The notes below the pieces were generated by a model. That model did not search any database and was not told the origin of the DNA. It saw only the letters and a program-made list of their open reading frames with translations. A stretch of DNA of 64,000 nucleotides from Solibacillus isronensis (GTDB lineage Bacteria > Bacillota > Bacilli > Bacillales_A > Planococcaceae), in the NCBI RefSeq assembly GCF_900168685.1, contig NZ_FVZN01000014.1, forward strand, positions 1,488,001 to 1,552,000. The letters are read 5' to 3'. A program made the translations under genes and the position numbers. How positions within the stretch are numbered: the first letter of the stretch is position 1; every line of letters starts with the position of its first letter. This document shows, piece by piece, positions 54,967 through 62,724 of this stretch.

Positions 54967-54972
54967 ATTGTA
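54967..54972 (-). promoter_or_regulatory. extended -10 of the riboflavin promoter
   Basis: Minus-strand TGTTACAAT gives an extended -10 (TGN-TACAAT) just upstream of the distal aptamer; no good -35. The rest of the gap up to 55268 is AT-rich and I see nothing else in it. Confidence 0.45.
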
Positions 54973-55268
54973 ACATAAATATTTTAAAAAGCTAATAGTA
55001 TTTTAGCACCTACTTACTTTTTGTTCACTCAATCCTTTTCCCTCTACCCCTCTATTAAATTAAAATTTTGAAACTTTACTAAAGGTAATACGTAGAAGAA
55101 TATACATAATATTACAGTGAATAGAAAGGAGTTATTGCAAGCTGATTTTAAGTGTCTTTCATTTGCTTGGTTGCTTTTTTCAGGTTTTATTTCTATAAAA
55201 TATAGCGTCGGATAATCTTCGATAATATAAAAAAACAAATACCTTTTTTAATGATAATGGAGGCTTTC

Positions 55269-55952
55269 ATGGCGAATAATTCACAGTCGAATAAATATCT
55301 TATCTTACTAGATCTACTGTTTTATGCAGCTTTACCCTATGCAATATGGAAGTTTGGACGAGAGCCTTTTGGTGACTATGTCGCGATGCTGCTGTCCACT
55401 GTTCCCGGGATAATTTATACTGTTTACCGCTTTGCAAAAGATCGGCAGTTTAATGTGACGGGCTTGTTTATTTTAGGCTCGATGCTTATAGGTACTACGG
55501 TAGATTTATTGTCAGGTTCAGCAGAGCAAATGATTTGGAATAATGTTTATTTAGGACTTTTTTACACATTTCTCTATGTAATTTTATTTATTATAAAAAA
55601 GCCTTTTCCTTTGTATGTTGCAATTGATTTTGCGTATTTGCAAGGCTATGCACGAAAGGACAGTAAAACATTATTCTTTCAAAAGGGGATTTTCGGATGG
55701 TTTCAGCTGATCCAGCTTGTATTCATTGTTCGAGGACTTGTTATGGCAGGAATTACGGTCTTTCTGCTACGGAAATACGGAATTGACAGCTATGGGGATA
55801 TGCTGATTTATAAAAGAGTAGCAAGTTGGGTGTTTTCCGGTATTTTAACGGGGATGTTCTTTTACATTAGTGTTGTTATACAGAAATATACGAAACGATT
55901 ACAGGAAATGAATGAGCAAAAAATACAAGAACCGGAAATTGTTACGGAATAA
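55269..55952 (+). CDS. VC0807-family membrane protein
   Basis: 227-aa integral membrane protein from the ATG at 55269 (MANNSQSNKYLILLD), which has GGAGG five bases upstream. About six hydrophobic segments: LLFYAALPYAIWKFG, AMLLSTVPGIIYTVYRFA, LYVILFIIKKPFPLYVAIDF, LIQLVFIVRGLVMAGITVFL, SWVFSGILTGMFFYISVVI. It resembles proteins annotated VC0807-like. Function unknown. Single gene ahead of the sigma factor operon. Confidence 0.75.
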   Translation: MANNSQSNKYLILLDLLFYAALPYAIWKFGREPFGDYVAMLLSTVPGIIYTVYRFAKDRQFNVTGLFILGSMLIGTTVDLLSGSAEQMIWNNVYLGLFYTFLYVILFIIKKPFPLYVAIDFAYLQGYARKDSKTLFFQKGIFGWFQLIQLVFIVRGLVMAGITVFLLRKYGIDSYGDMLIYKRVASWVFSGILTGMFFYISVVIQKYTKRLQEMNEQKIQEPEIVTE

Positions 55953-55969
55953 TTATTTTATAATTTTTT

Positions 55970-55997
55970 TGAACCTTTCTCACCTCCTGTTTGTATA
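55970..55997 (+). promoter_or_regulatory. ECF sigma-type promoter
   Basis: TGAACC (55970-55975), 16-bp spacer, TGTATA (55992-55997), close to the Bacillus ECF pattern TGAAAC-N16-CGTA. It lies 60 bp before the operon encoding an ECF sigma factor, so autoregulation is likely. Confidence 0.5.
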
Positions 55998-56056
55998 GTC
56001 ATTGAAAGCATAAAAAATTAATCGGAATAATTCAAAATTCAACGAGGTGAGGAGTA

Positions 56057-56443
56057 ATGGATATGGGCACCGGTTTTAAAGTTTCGTTAATTGCTGTTGC
56101 GGTTGAGATGTTAGTTTTATTTTCAATTTTAATTCCTTTTTTCAGAAAACATATTGTAAGGGAAAACAAGAAGATCAATTATGCTAAGACAACTATCTTT
56201 TTGCGCTGGAATGTATTTGATGCAGTTACTTTAATTCTAGCTGTTTACACAATCGTCTGTGTGCAAGCTTTGAACATATTACTTTCATTTGGCAAAACAA
56301 TTGTAAATCCTTATGTTCAGTTTTTTACAAACCAGGCGCAGGCATGGGTTATTGTAATGGTTGTTTATTTAGTTATGCGTATATCATTTGCACTAAAAAG
56401 TATTAAAGCCCGCTTTGGTGACATTTATGATGGCGAGCAATGA
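56057..56443 (+). CDS. three-helix membrane protein in the sigma factor operon
   Basis: 128 aa (or 126 from the ATG at 56063; both have GAGGTGAGGAG nearby). Hydrophobic segments SLIAVAVEMLVLFSILIPFF, VFDAVTLILAVYTIVCVQAL and AWVIVMVVYLVMRISFAL. No family recognised. Its end overlaps the sigma factor start by 17 bp, so translation is coupled. It could be a membrane sensor or anti-sigma partner; that is inference from position. Confidence 0.7.
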   Translation: MDMGTGFKVSLIAVAVEMLVLFSILIPFFRKHIVRENKKINYAKTTIFLRWNVFDAVTLILAVYTIVCVQALNILLSFGKTIVNPYVQFFTNQAQAWVIVMVVYLVMRISFALKSIKARFGDIYDGEQ

Positions 56444-56966
56444 AGAGCTGATGACAGCTTTTCAAATTGGCGATAAAGAAGCATTGGCACAGCTTTACGC
56501 TCAATTGCAGGAGCCACTGTACTGTTTTTTGTACCGCTATACAAAAGATGAGCAATTGAGCGTTGATATTGTTCACGACAGCTTTGAAGTGCTGCAAACG
56601 AAAAAATTTCAGTATGATCAGCACCGAGGTAAGGTAAAGTCCTTCTTATTTCAGATTGCCTACCGTCTTATGATAAATAAGCTGAACCGACGTAAGCGAT
56701 GGCAAACACTCATGCCATTTCTTGTACCCATTCAGAAAAAGACACTGCAAGCTGAGGACACACTGGTCATTCAACAGGCGATTTCCAACTTGCCGGATAA
56801 ACAGCGAGCAGTAATTTTGCTTGCATTTTATGAAGATTTACCGCAGGAAGATATCTCCTTAATTTTAGATATCCCGGTCGGAACGGTGAAATCACGGCTG
56901 CATCATGCTATAAAGGCTTTAAAAGCCAAACTAAAGGAGGATTTCCACCATGAACGAGGAATTTAA
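56427..56966 (+). CDS. ECF RNA polymerase sigma factor
   Basis: 179-aa sigma-70 family protein of the ECF group. Sigma2: LYAQLQEPLYCFLYRYTKDE, IVHDSFEVLQTKKFQYD, GKVKSFLFQIAYRLMINKL; sigma4: ISNLPDKQRAVILLAFYEDL, PQEDISLILDIPVGTVKSRL. The start is taken at 56427 (ATG ATG), inside the upstream gene; the RBS is weak, consistent with coupling. It is followed by a small membrane protein overlapping by 17 bp. Target regulon unknown except probably its own promoter. Confidence 0.9.
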   Translation: MMASNEELMTAFQIGDKEALAQLYAQLQEPLYCFLYRYTKDEQLSVDIVHDSFEVLQTKKFQYDQHRGKVKSFLFQIAYRLMINKLNRRKRWQTLMPFLVPIQKKTLQAEDTLVIQQAISNLPDKQRAVILLAFYEDLPQEDISLILDIPVGTVKSRLHHAIKALKAKLKEDFHHERGI

Positions 56967-57198
56967 AAAAGAAAAAGAGCTTACCAATATACTTGATTCT
57001 TATAAAATTGACATACCCGTAACAAAACTCGCGCAAAAACAGTCAACTTTTCAGAGGTTCATTCGCTACCTGGGTTCTCCAACAAAAGACCCTTTTGAAA
57101 AATGCACGAGTCAATCAAACGGATATTTATTTCTGAATATTTCCCCTGTAATTTGTGGTTTGTTTTTAGCGATCATACAAGTGTTTTTATTGAATTAA
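56950..57198 (+). CDS. small single-pass membrane protein, possible anti-sigma factor
   Basis: 82 aa: a charged cytoplasmic N-terminus (MNEEFKKEKELTNILDSYKI), a middle stretch with one Cys, and one C-terminal membrane helix (ISPVICGLFLAIIQVFLLN). AAAGGAGG precedes the start. The position directly after an ECF sigma gene suggests an anti-sigma factor, but it lacks the zinc-binding HxxxCxxC motif and is short. Tentative. Confidence 0.6.
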   Translation: MNEEFKKEKELTNILDSYKIDIPVTKLAQKQSTFQRFIRYLGSPTKDPFEKCTSQSNGYLFLNISPVICGLFLAIIQVFLLN

Positions 57199-57243
57199 CG
57201 CTCATATGTCAACCGGTAATAAAGAACTGAAGGAATGGTGAAA

Positions 57244-57447
57244 ATGAATCAAACGCAAAATGTAAGTAATTGCCCAAAATGTGGTGCAACTGAATTAGGT
57301 AGAGGAAAACATAGCGGGTACAGTGTTATGTCACCTGTTAATAAATTAAGTTTAGGATGCAATATTGAGTACCTTATATGTACCGATTGCGGGTTTATTA
57401 TTGAAGGCTATGTCGTAAAGCCCGAGAAATTTAAAGGGACTTTTTAA
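57244..57447 (+). CDS. zinc-ribbon-like small protein
   Basis: 67 aa from the ATG at 57244 (AAGGA nine bases upstream). Two Cys pairs, CPKCG and CTDCG, about 35 residues apart, give a zinc ribbon; between them GRGKHSGYSVMSPVNKLSLG. Function unknown; similar small proteins occur across Firmicutes. Confidence 0.72.
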   Translation: MNQTQNVSNCPKCGATELGRGKHSGYSVMSPVNKLSLGCNIEYLICTDCGFIIEGYVVKPEKFKGTF

Positions 57448-57469
57448 TTCGATATCACGATTACAAATA

Positions 57470-57492
57470 GCCCATTGCATATTGCAATGGGC
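57470..57492. terminator. terminator-like hairpin
   Basis: GCCCATTGCA (57470-57479)/TGCAATGGGC (57483-57492) between convergent genes; the T-tract is short. Confidence 0.55.
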
Positions 57493-57525
57493 ATTGTATT
57501 TTCTATTTGTTTATAAAAAATTCTT

Positions 57526-57705
57526 TCATCCTACTAACTCTGCTTTTACAAAATAATATGCTTTTTGAATCTCCTTTGCATCCGCTGGGTATGTCGCTAT
57601 CAGCTCATCACGTAACTCTTTAAGGCTTTTTGAATAACTTTCTGTAAAGCCATTCATTATAGCTGTCAAAAACACAGGGTTGTAATTTCTTTTCATTCGT
57701 CTCAT
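57526..57705 (-). CDS. 59-aa protein downstream of metE
   Basis: Short frame with ATG at 57705 preceded by AGGGGCGG at five bases, beginning 11 bp after the metE stop. Sequence MRRMKRNYNPVFLTAIMNGF then ESYSKSLKELRDELIATYP and KEIQKAYYFVKAELVG: basic N-terminus, then amphipathic helices, no membrane segment. No family recognised. The longer frame to 57822 lies inside metE and is not used. Confidence 0.6.
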   Translation of the reverse strand: MRRMKRNYNPVFLTAIMNGFTESYSKSLKELRDELIATYPADAKEIQKAYYFVKAELVG

Positions 57706-57716
57706 AGTAACCGCCC

Positions 57717-59987
57717 CTAATTCAACTGTTTTAGTCGCTCTTTTGCGGCCACCATATTTTTCAATGATGCAATGGTCTCTTGTTCCGTACGAGTTTTCAG
57801 GCCACAATCGGGATTGATCCAAAATTGTTCTTTTGCGATTACTTTTTTACTGTTTTCTATAATGGTTGCCATTTCTTCCACAGTTGGAATACGCGGGCTA
57901 TGAATATCATATACACCTAAGCCAATTCCAAGTCCATATGGTGTTTCTTTTAGTACTTTTATCAGCTCACCGTGACTTCGTGACGTTTCAATTGAAATCA
58001 CATCCGCATCCAATGATTCTATTACATCGATAAAATCGTTAAATTCACAATAACACATATGTGTATGAATCTGGGTCGTTTCACGCACACCGCTTGTCGC
58101 TAATTTAAATGCGGCTACACTCGCATCGATATAAGACTTATGCAGACTTTTACGTATTGGCATACCTTCTTTCAAGGCAGGTTCGTCTACTTGAATAATA
58201 TTGATTCCCGCATTTTCAAGTGCCCTTACTTCTTCTCTCAGTGCCAAACCGATTTGATAAGCTACTTCTGAGCGTGCTAAATCATCTCTTACAAATGACC
58301 AGTTCAATATTGTAACGGGTCCCGTCAACATCCCTTTGACCGGCTTTTCCGTAAGTGATTGTGCTGCACTTACTTCCTTTACTGTCATAGGTTCTTTCCA
58401 TTCAACATCTCCGTAAATAATTGGCGGTTTTACACAGCGCGATCCGTACGAAACTACCCATCCGTTTTTCGTAAACGCAAAGCCATTTAATTTTTCACCA
58501 AAAAATTCGACCATGTCTGTTCGCTCAAATTCTCCATGGACGAGAACATCTAGGCCAAGTTGCTCCTGAATCGAAATCCAACGTGCGGTTTCGTTCGCGT
58601 TGAATGCTTCATAATCTCTTGTTGTAATTTCTCCTTTACGCCATAAACTACGGTTTTTCTTAACTTCTGCGGATTGCGGGAAACTCCCGATTGTTGTTGT
58701 AGGATAGTCAGGTAACTGTAAAAAGGCACGTTGTAGCTTACTACGCTTGTTGTAGTTCTCTGCTCGTTTAAATGCTTCCGGTGTTAATGCGTTTACTTGT
58801 GCATGAATAGCTTCCTTTTGTCTTGATTCATGCAGTGACAAAGTGCGAATTGCTTTTTCGCTTTCTAAAAAAGCCTGGTTATGAGGAACTTCCAGGTGAA
58901 GTATCTTCCCTTTAATCATTTGCAGTTCCGTTATTTTTTCATTGGCGAATGCTAAAGCATTTTGCAGCTCTGGCATAATTCCATCCTCTCCCGCTGTTGT
59001 AACTGGCACATGCTGAAGGCTGCACGAGGTTTGTAGATGTATTGGTGAAAATGGTACATAGGAACGTATTTCCGCTACTAGTGCCAACTGCTTCTGCAAA
59101 TCGGCTCTCCATATATCCCGACCATTAATAATTCCGGCATATAAAACTTTATCTTTCGGGAAAGCAAATTTTTTTAACGATGCTATATTTTCAATTTTCC
59201 CATGAACAAAGTCCAGTCCAAAGCCATCAACAGGCAAATTAATCAATGTTTCATAGTCGGATAACGCTTCAAAATATGTTGTGCAGATCGTTTCAACAGT
59301 CAGCCCTTTTAATACTTGATGATAGAAATGCTGAACTAATGCAATATCTTCGGAAGTAAGGTCTTTTGTAAGGCTTGGTTCTTCAAGCTGGATCGAAGTT
59401 GCACCGCTTGCTTCCAACGACTGAAGCAACTCTTTATACACATTCACCAGCTGCTGAATATAGTGTTGTTTTTGTGCGTCACCTACACCTTTTGTAAGTT
59501 TATAAAAGGTAAAAGGACCGATAATAGTCACACGAGGGATTGTGCCGAATACTTCGATTGCCTCCTGAATATATTTCGCGTAAACATTGTGTTGCAATGC
59601 CAGTTGCTGTCCCTCGTATTCCGGTACAATATAGTGATAATTCGTGTTGAACCATTTCGTCATTTCACATGCCACCACATTTTCAGCACCGCGCGCCATT
59701 GCAAAATACGCTGTTAAATGATGGTGAATGGATAGGTGATCGTATCTTGATGGAATCATATTAAACATAACGGCTAAGTCAAGCATGCGGTCATAATATG
59801 TAAAATCTCCTACTGTTAAAATATCCAGCCCTAAATCCTGTTGCTGCTGAAGTTGAGCGATACGTAAGTTTTTCATTTCCTGCTTATAACTTTCCAAAGT
59901 TAATCGTTCTTTCCAAAATGCCTCTGTTATACGCTTCCATTCACGATTCTGTCCAATATACGGGTAGCCAATTACTGCTGTTTTCAT
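57717..59987 (-). CDS. metE: cobalamin-independent methionine synthase
   Basis: 5-methyltetrahydropteroyltriglutamate-homocysteine methyltransferase, 756 aa, two homologous barrels. N-terminal barrel starts TAVIGYPYIGQNREWKRITE; the catalytic C-terminal barrel has DYPTTTIGSFPQSAEVKKNR, MLTGPVTILNWSFVRDDLAR and INIIQVDEPALKEGMPIRK. Zinc ligands are visible in HTHMCYCEF and WINPDCGLKTRTE. The ATG at 59987 has AGGAGG eight bases upstream. It is preceded by a cobalamin riboswitch, the usual logic by which B12 shuts off the B12-independent enzyme. Confidence 0.97.
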   Translation of the reverse strand: MKTAVIGYPYIGQNREWKRITEAFWKERLTLESYKQEMKNLRIAQLQQQQDLGLDILTVGDFTYYDRMLDLAVMFNMIPSRYDHLSIHHHLTAYFAMARGAENVVACEMTKWFNTNYHYIVPEYEGQQLALQHNVYAKYIQEAIEVFGTIPRVTIIGPFTFYKLTKGVGDAQKQHYIQQLVNVYKELLQSLEASGATSIQLEEPSLTKDLTSEDIALVQHFYHQVLKGLTVETICTTYFEALSDYETLINLPVDGFGLDFVHGKIENIASLKKFAFPKDKVLYAGIINGRDIWRADLQKQLALVAEIRSYVPFSPIHLQTSCSLQHVPVTTAGEDGIMPELQNALAFANEKITELQMIKGKILHLEVPHNQAFLESEKAIRTLSLHESRQKEAIHAQVNALTPEAFKRAENYNKRSKLQRAFLQLPDYPTTTIGSFPQSAEVKKNRSLWRKGEITTRDYEAFNANETARWISIQEQLGLDVLVHGEFERTDMVEFFGEKLNGFAFTKNGWVVSYGSRCVKPPIIYGDVEWKEPMTVKEVSAAQSLTEKPVKGMLTGPVTILNWSFVRDDLARSEVAYQIGLALREEVRALENAGINIIQVDEPALKEGMPIRKSLHKSYIDASVAAFKLATSGVRETTQIHTHMCYCEFNDFIDVIESLDADVISIETSRSHGELIKVLKETPYGLGIGLGVYDIHSPRIPTVEEMATIIENSKKVIAKEQFWINPDCGLKTRTEQETIASLKNMVAAKERLKQLN

Positions 59988-60022
59988 AAACAATTCCTCC
60001 TTAAATTTGTTACATAAAAACC

Positions 60023-60052
60023 AAAACCCCTCTTTCCAAATGAAAGAGGGGT
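60023..60052 (-). terminator. terminator of the metE cobalamin riboswitch
   Basis: ACCCCTCTTTC/GAAAGAGGGGT stem (60042-60052 with 60026-60036) then a U-rich tail, 35 bp before metE; the expression platform. Confidence 0.85.
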
Positions 60053-60157
60053 GTGAATGTTTAAGAGATTGACAAAAGAAACCTTTGTTTTATCAAAGGA
60101 TGTTGTCTCACTTTCGCACAAAATCACCACCTATTTCCACGTAGGTATTGGCGTGTA

Positions 60158-60335
60158 CTAGTTTCCGGCAGGTCTCCTGGCTCATCATCAACGTTCTTGT
60201 GATCCTTCCCATCAATAGACAGTGGTTGAATATCACGAACTCCGATTTACAGTTGCGGGACAGCACCAGACTTTCACTGGTTTCCCTTTTCAGCTTGTTC
60301 TCACAAGCACCGTAACTTACACAGTATGTAATTTC
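60158..60335 (-). promoter_or_regulatory. cobalamin riboswitch upstream of metE
   Basis: Minus strand contains the B12 box GAGCCAGGAGACCTGCC and, 5' of it, CCCGCAACTGT, GAAAAGGGAA and the initial ACGGTGC-type stem of an adenosylcobalamin aptamer. With the downstream terminator it should stop metE transcription when B12 is available. Confidence 0.93.
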
Positions 60336-60430
60336 GTATACTATATCATAGAATTTGAGTTTTGAAAATTCTTTTTATTTATTGCTTTCTCAATTTATGG
60401 ATTGAAACAATTTCGGTTGATACCATTGTG

Positions 60431-60608
60431 CTTTTTATTAGAAGAAATTTATTTATATTAGCACTTTTGCAGGTGATATTAGAAAAGTTGGCGTGTTTAT
60501 TAGCTAATCAGGAACTGATATTAGCATATCTCGCTTCTTTATTAGAAGATCCGCAACTTATTAGAAAATTTCCAGGTTTATTAGCACATTATAATTTTTA
60601 TTAGAAAA
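60431..60608. repeat. phased TATTAG array, copy B
   Basis: Nine TATTAG cores starting at 60436, 60456, 60477, 60498, 60519, 60540, 60559, 60579 and 60599, spaced 20, 21, 21, 21, 21, 19, 20, 20 bp. Cores continue as TATTAGAA or TATTAGC. It lies between the metE leader and the Sco1 gene. Compared with copy A: same number of positions, same place of the 19-bp step, matching first unit (TTTTATTAGAAGAA) and matching CCGCAACTTATTAGAA/CCGGCAACTTATTAGAA at unit 7. Confidence 0.82.
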
Positions 60609-60621
60609 CTCCTCATTCCAC

Positions 60622-60664
60622 AAAAAAACTTGCTTAAAAAGCAGCTATACTTTTTTCGCAAGTT
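60622..60664 (-). terminator. terminator of the Sco1-like gene
   Basis: Minus-strand AACTTGC/GCAAGTT (60658-60664 with 60627-60633) with an inner A/U stem and a U-run. Confidence 0.7.
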
Positions 60665-60681
60665 AATCATACATTTCACTA

Positions 60682-61293
60682 TTATTTTAGACGTTCGTCA
60701 ATGAGTGCTTCCATATCACTAGCAATCGTTTCATATGGAACACCGTCTTCTCCCGTGCCATAACCTGAATAGTTTTTCACGGCGATTCCTTTTTCGTCAA
60801 CTAGGAAAAATGTATCAGCGTGGATAACTTGGTCGTTTCCTTCAATTGACTGGACAGGTGTTTTAAATGAGTTTCTGCCAAATTGCTCGATAAATTTTTG
60901 ATCGTACCCTGTCAGCATATGCCATTTTGATTCGTCTACCGGTGTATGGCGTGATAAATATTCCATCAAACGCTCCGGTGTGTCGTAGTCCGGATCTACT
61001 GAAAACGCGACAATTTTATAATCTTCCAGCCCTTTTTTCTCAAGGTGGTCCTGCACACGGGTCATATTCATTGTCATTGGCGAGCAAATGGTTGTACAGC
61101 TTGTAAAGATGAACATTGCCAGCCATGGTTCCCCTTTTAGGCTTTCCAATGTCACTTCATTGTTTCGGTGATCGGTCATCGTAAACCCGCTAATTTCAAA
61201 GTTGGTCGTCGGTTTAAACTGATAATTGCTGCATGCTGTAAGAACAGTTGCTGCCAAGAGCATAAGTGCGAATACTATTTTTTTCGTTTTCAT
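60682..61293 (-). CDS. Sco1/SenC-family lipoprotein
   Basis: 203-aa membrane-anchored thioredoxin-fold protein for copper delivery to cytochrome oxidase CuA. Lipobox VLTAC, copper/redox motif FTSCTTICSPMTMN (CxxxC), and the ligand His in VIHADTFFLVDEKG. FSVDPDYDTPERLMEYLSRH is also typical. Known for the family: Sco proteins (YpmQ in B. subtilis) assemble the CuA centre. Single gene with its own terminator. Confidence 0.93.
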   Translation of the reverse strand: MKTKKIVFALMLLAATVLTACSNYQFKPTTNFEISGFTMTDHRNNEVTLESLKGEPWLAMFIFTSCTTICSPMTMNMTRVQDHLEKKGLEDYKIVAFSVDPDYDTPERLMEYLSRHTPVDESKWHMLTGYDQKFIEQFGRNSFKTPVQSIEGNDQVIHADTFFLVDEKGIAVKNYSGYGTGEDGVPYETIASDMEALIDERLK

Positions 61294-61399
61294 TTCTCTC
61301 TCTCCACTCTTTGAACATTACTCTCATCTTACCCAATATTTAGTATATTCTCAATAGTTATCGGAAGAAAGGATGTGTGTCAACATTGTGAAGAGTTTT

Positions 61400-61540
61400 T
61401 CATGCTCTGTCTGCAGGATGATGTAAGGATACGAGTGCTGTATGAATCGCTTCAAGCTTTGTTTCTATCCGATACAGTAAATAAAATGATATAAAGATCG
61501 GAAATGTTACTTCCTGAAGAATCGCTATCCACTGGTCCAT
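61400..61540 (-). CDS. YvrJ-family small membrane protein
   Basis: 46 aa from the ATG at 61540 with AAGGAGGG upstream: MDQWIAILQEVTFPIFISFY then LLYRIETKLEAIHTALVSL. One membrane helix followed by an amphipathic helix, as in YvrJ proteins. It follows DUF2922 and DUF1659 genes, a common Bacillales grouping of unknown role. Confidence 0.8.
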   Translation of the reverse strand: MDQWIAILQEVTFPIFISFYLLYRIETKLEAIHTALVSLHHPADRA

Positions 61541-61568
61541 TAAAATCCCTCCTTTTTTCATTTGAAAA

Positions 61569-61597
61569 AGCCGGCAAAGCATCACACTTCACCGGCC
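61569..61597 (-). terminator. hairpin between DUF2922 and yvrJ-like genes
   Basis: GGCCGGT ... GCCGGCT on the minus strand followed by U5; may partly terminate before the YvrJ-like gene. Confidence 0.5.
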
Positions 61598-61603
61598 TTG
61601 CTA

Positions 61604-61825
61604 TTAGCTGTTCAGTTCAATCGCTGTGACATTACGCTCAACGATACGTGCTGATTTTTTCACATTGTACAAAAATCCGTCCTTCGAGAACACTGCCTGA
61701 TCAATAATTGTTTGCATCGCAGCATTCACTTCAGCTTCCGTTAAATTCGGCTTCGGATCATTAATATTGATCGTCATCGTATTCCCTGCAATGTTGGCAA
61801 ATGTTAATTGTAAAACTTGTGCCAT
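61604..61825 (-). CDS. DUF2922 protein
   Basis: 73-aa soluble protein: LQLTFANIAGNTMTININDP, LTEAEVNAAMQTIIDQAVF, KKSARIVERNVTAIELNS. This matches the DUF2922 pattern (beta hairpin, helix, terminal strand). Start with GGAGGTG upstream. Encoded with DUF1659 and YvrJ proteins. Function unknown. Confidence 0.83.
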   Translation of the reverse strand: MAQVLQLTFANIAGNTMTININDPKPNLTEAEVNAAMQTIIDQAVFSKDGFLYNVKKSARIVERNVTAIELNS

Positions 61826-61856
61826 GGAATCACCTCCATTTCATAGTTAAGGTTTA

Positions 61857-62075
61857 TTAAGCTGTAACACTGTCTTTCTGCGTTTTCACAGATTCGATAT
61901 AATCGTAATCTGTTAAGCCGACGATTGTTGTTGCAACAGTGTATAATTGCTGTGCTGTCGCATTTCTTTCCAAGTTACGGTATGTGGAACTTTTAATAAT
62001 CGGCTCGTTAAATTCATCAAGGCCTGTCTGATAAAATACTGTCAATGTTGCAGATAAAAATCCGAATTCGTTCAT
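61857..62075 (-). CDS. DUF1659 protein
   Basis: 72 aa from the ATG at 62075 (AGGAGGT seven bases upstream; the GTG at 62084 overlaps the RBS). LSATLTVFYQTGLDEFNEPI, KSSTYRNLERNATAQQLYTV, TIVGLTDYDYIESVKTQKD match DUF1659. First gene of the three-gene cluster. Confidence 0.83.
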   Translation of the reverse strand: MNEFGFLSATLTVFYQTGLDEFNEPIIKSSTYRNLERNATAQQLYTVATTIVGLTDYDYIESVKTQKDSVTA

Positions 62076-62239
62076 GTTTATCACCTCCTTGCCCTATATA
62101 TGTCATGATTTACCGAAAAAAGGGACAATTACGATGAAAAATTTTACAAAACCTTATATAATAGACAATAATGAGGTTTATCACCAGTAGTTTAGTAGAA
62201 CAAATTTCAGAAACAATCTTTAGTAATGAGGTGAACATT

Positions 62240-62674
62240 GTGGGCTTAGATGGCTGGTTTTTATGGTTTATTCTATTTTGGGTTGTAGTATTGATTTCGC
62301 TTATGGGGATTGGCGGCTTTTTTATGTTCCGCAAGTTTTTGAAGGCCCTGCCGAAACAGGACGGAAAATCGGATCTAGATTGGCAAAACATATACTTAGA
62401 TAAAACGCTTCATCTTTGGGGTGAAGATGAAAAACAATTACTTACCGAGCTTGTCAGTCCTGTACCAGAGCTATTCCGCCAAGTTGCCAAAGAAAAGATT
62501 GCCGGTAAAATCGGTGAAATTGCACTGAATGAGCGTGCCTCAAAAATTGACCTGGACTTAATTATTCGTGGCTATATTATTGCTTCGCCAAAACGCGACC
62601 ATAAGTTTTTGCGTAAAAAACTCGATGAAATGAAAATTGATACGACGAATTATGATCATTTATTTGAGGCATAG
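62240..62674 (+). CDS. DUF2621-type membrane-anchored protein
   Basis: 144 aa from the GTG at 62240, which has GAGGTG six bases upstream; the frame is open back to 62171, but that start has no RBS. One N-terminal membrane segment (WFLWFILFWVVVLISLMGIG), then a conserved soluble part: LPKQDGKSDLDWQNIYLDKT, LLTELVSPVPELFRQVAKEK, IIRGYIIASPKRDHKFLRKK. Resembles DUF2621 proteins of Bacillales. Function unknown. Confidence 0.75.
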   Translation: MGLDGWFLWFILFWVVVLISLMGIGGFFMFRKFLKALPKQDGKSDLDWQNIYLDKTLHLWGEDEKQLLTELVSPVPELFRQVAKEKIAGKIGEIALNERASKIDLDLIIRGYIIASPKRDHKFLRKKLDEMKIDTTNYDHLFEA

Positions 62675-62679
62675 ACGAA

Positions 62680-62724
62680 AAAAGACTGTCTTTAAAAGTA
62701 TAAAACTTTTAGAGACAGTCTTTT
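62680..62724. terminator. bidirectional terminator
   Basis: AAGACTGTCT (62682-62691)/AGACAGTCTT (62713-62722) with an inner AAAAGT/ACTTTT stem, between the convergent DUF2621 and ccdC genes. Confidence 0.85.

Noticed and set aside
60362-60604. 80-aa Leu-rich plus-strand frame across array copy B
   Set aside because: The Leu pattern follows from TTATTAG every ~21 bp. The 19- and 20-bp steps break the register in the array, copy A has no matching frame, and there is no RBS.
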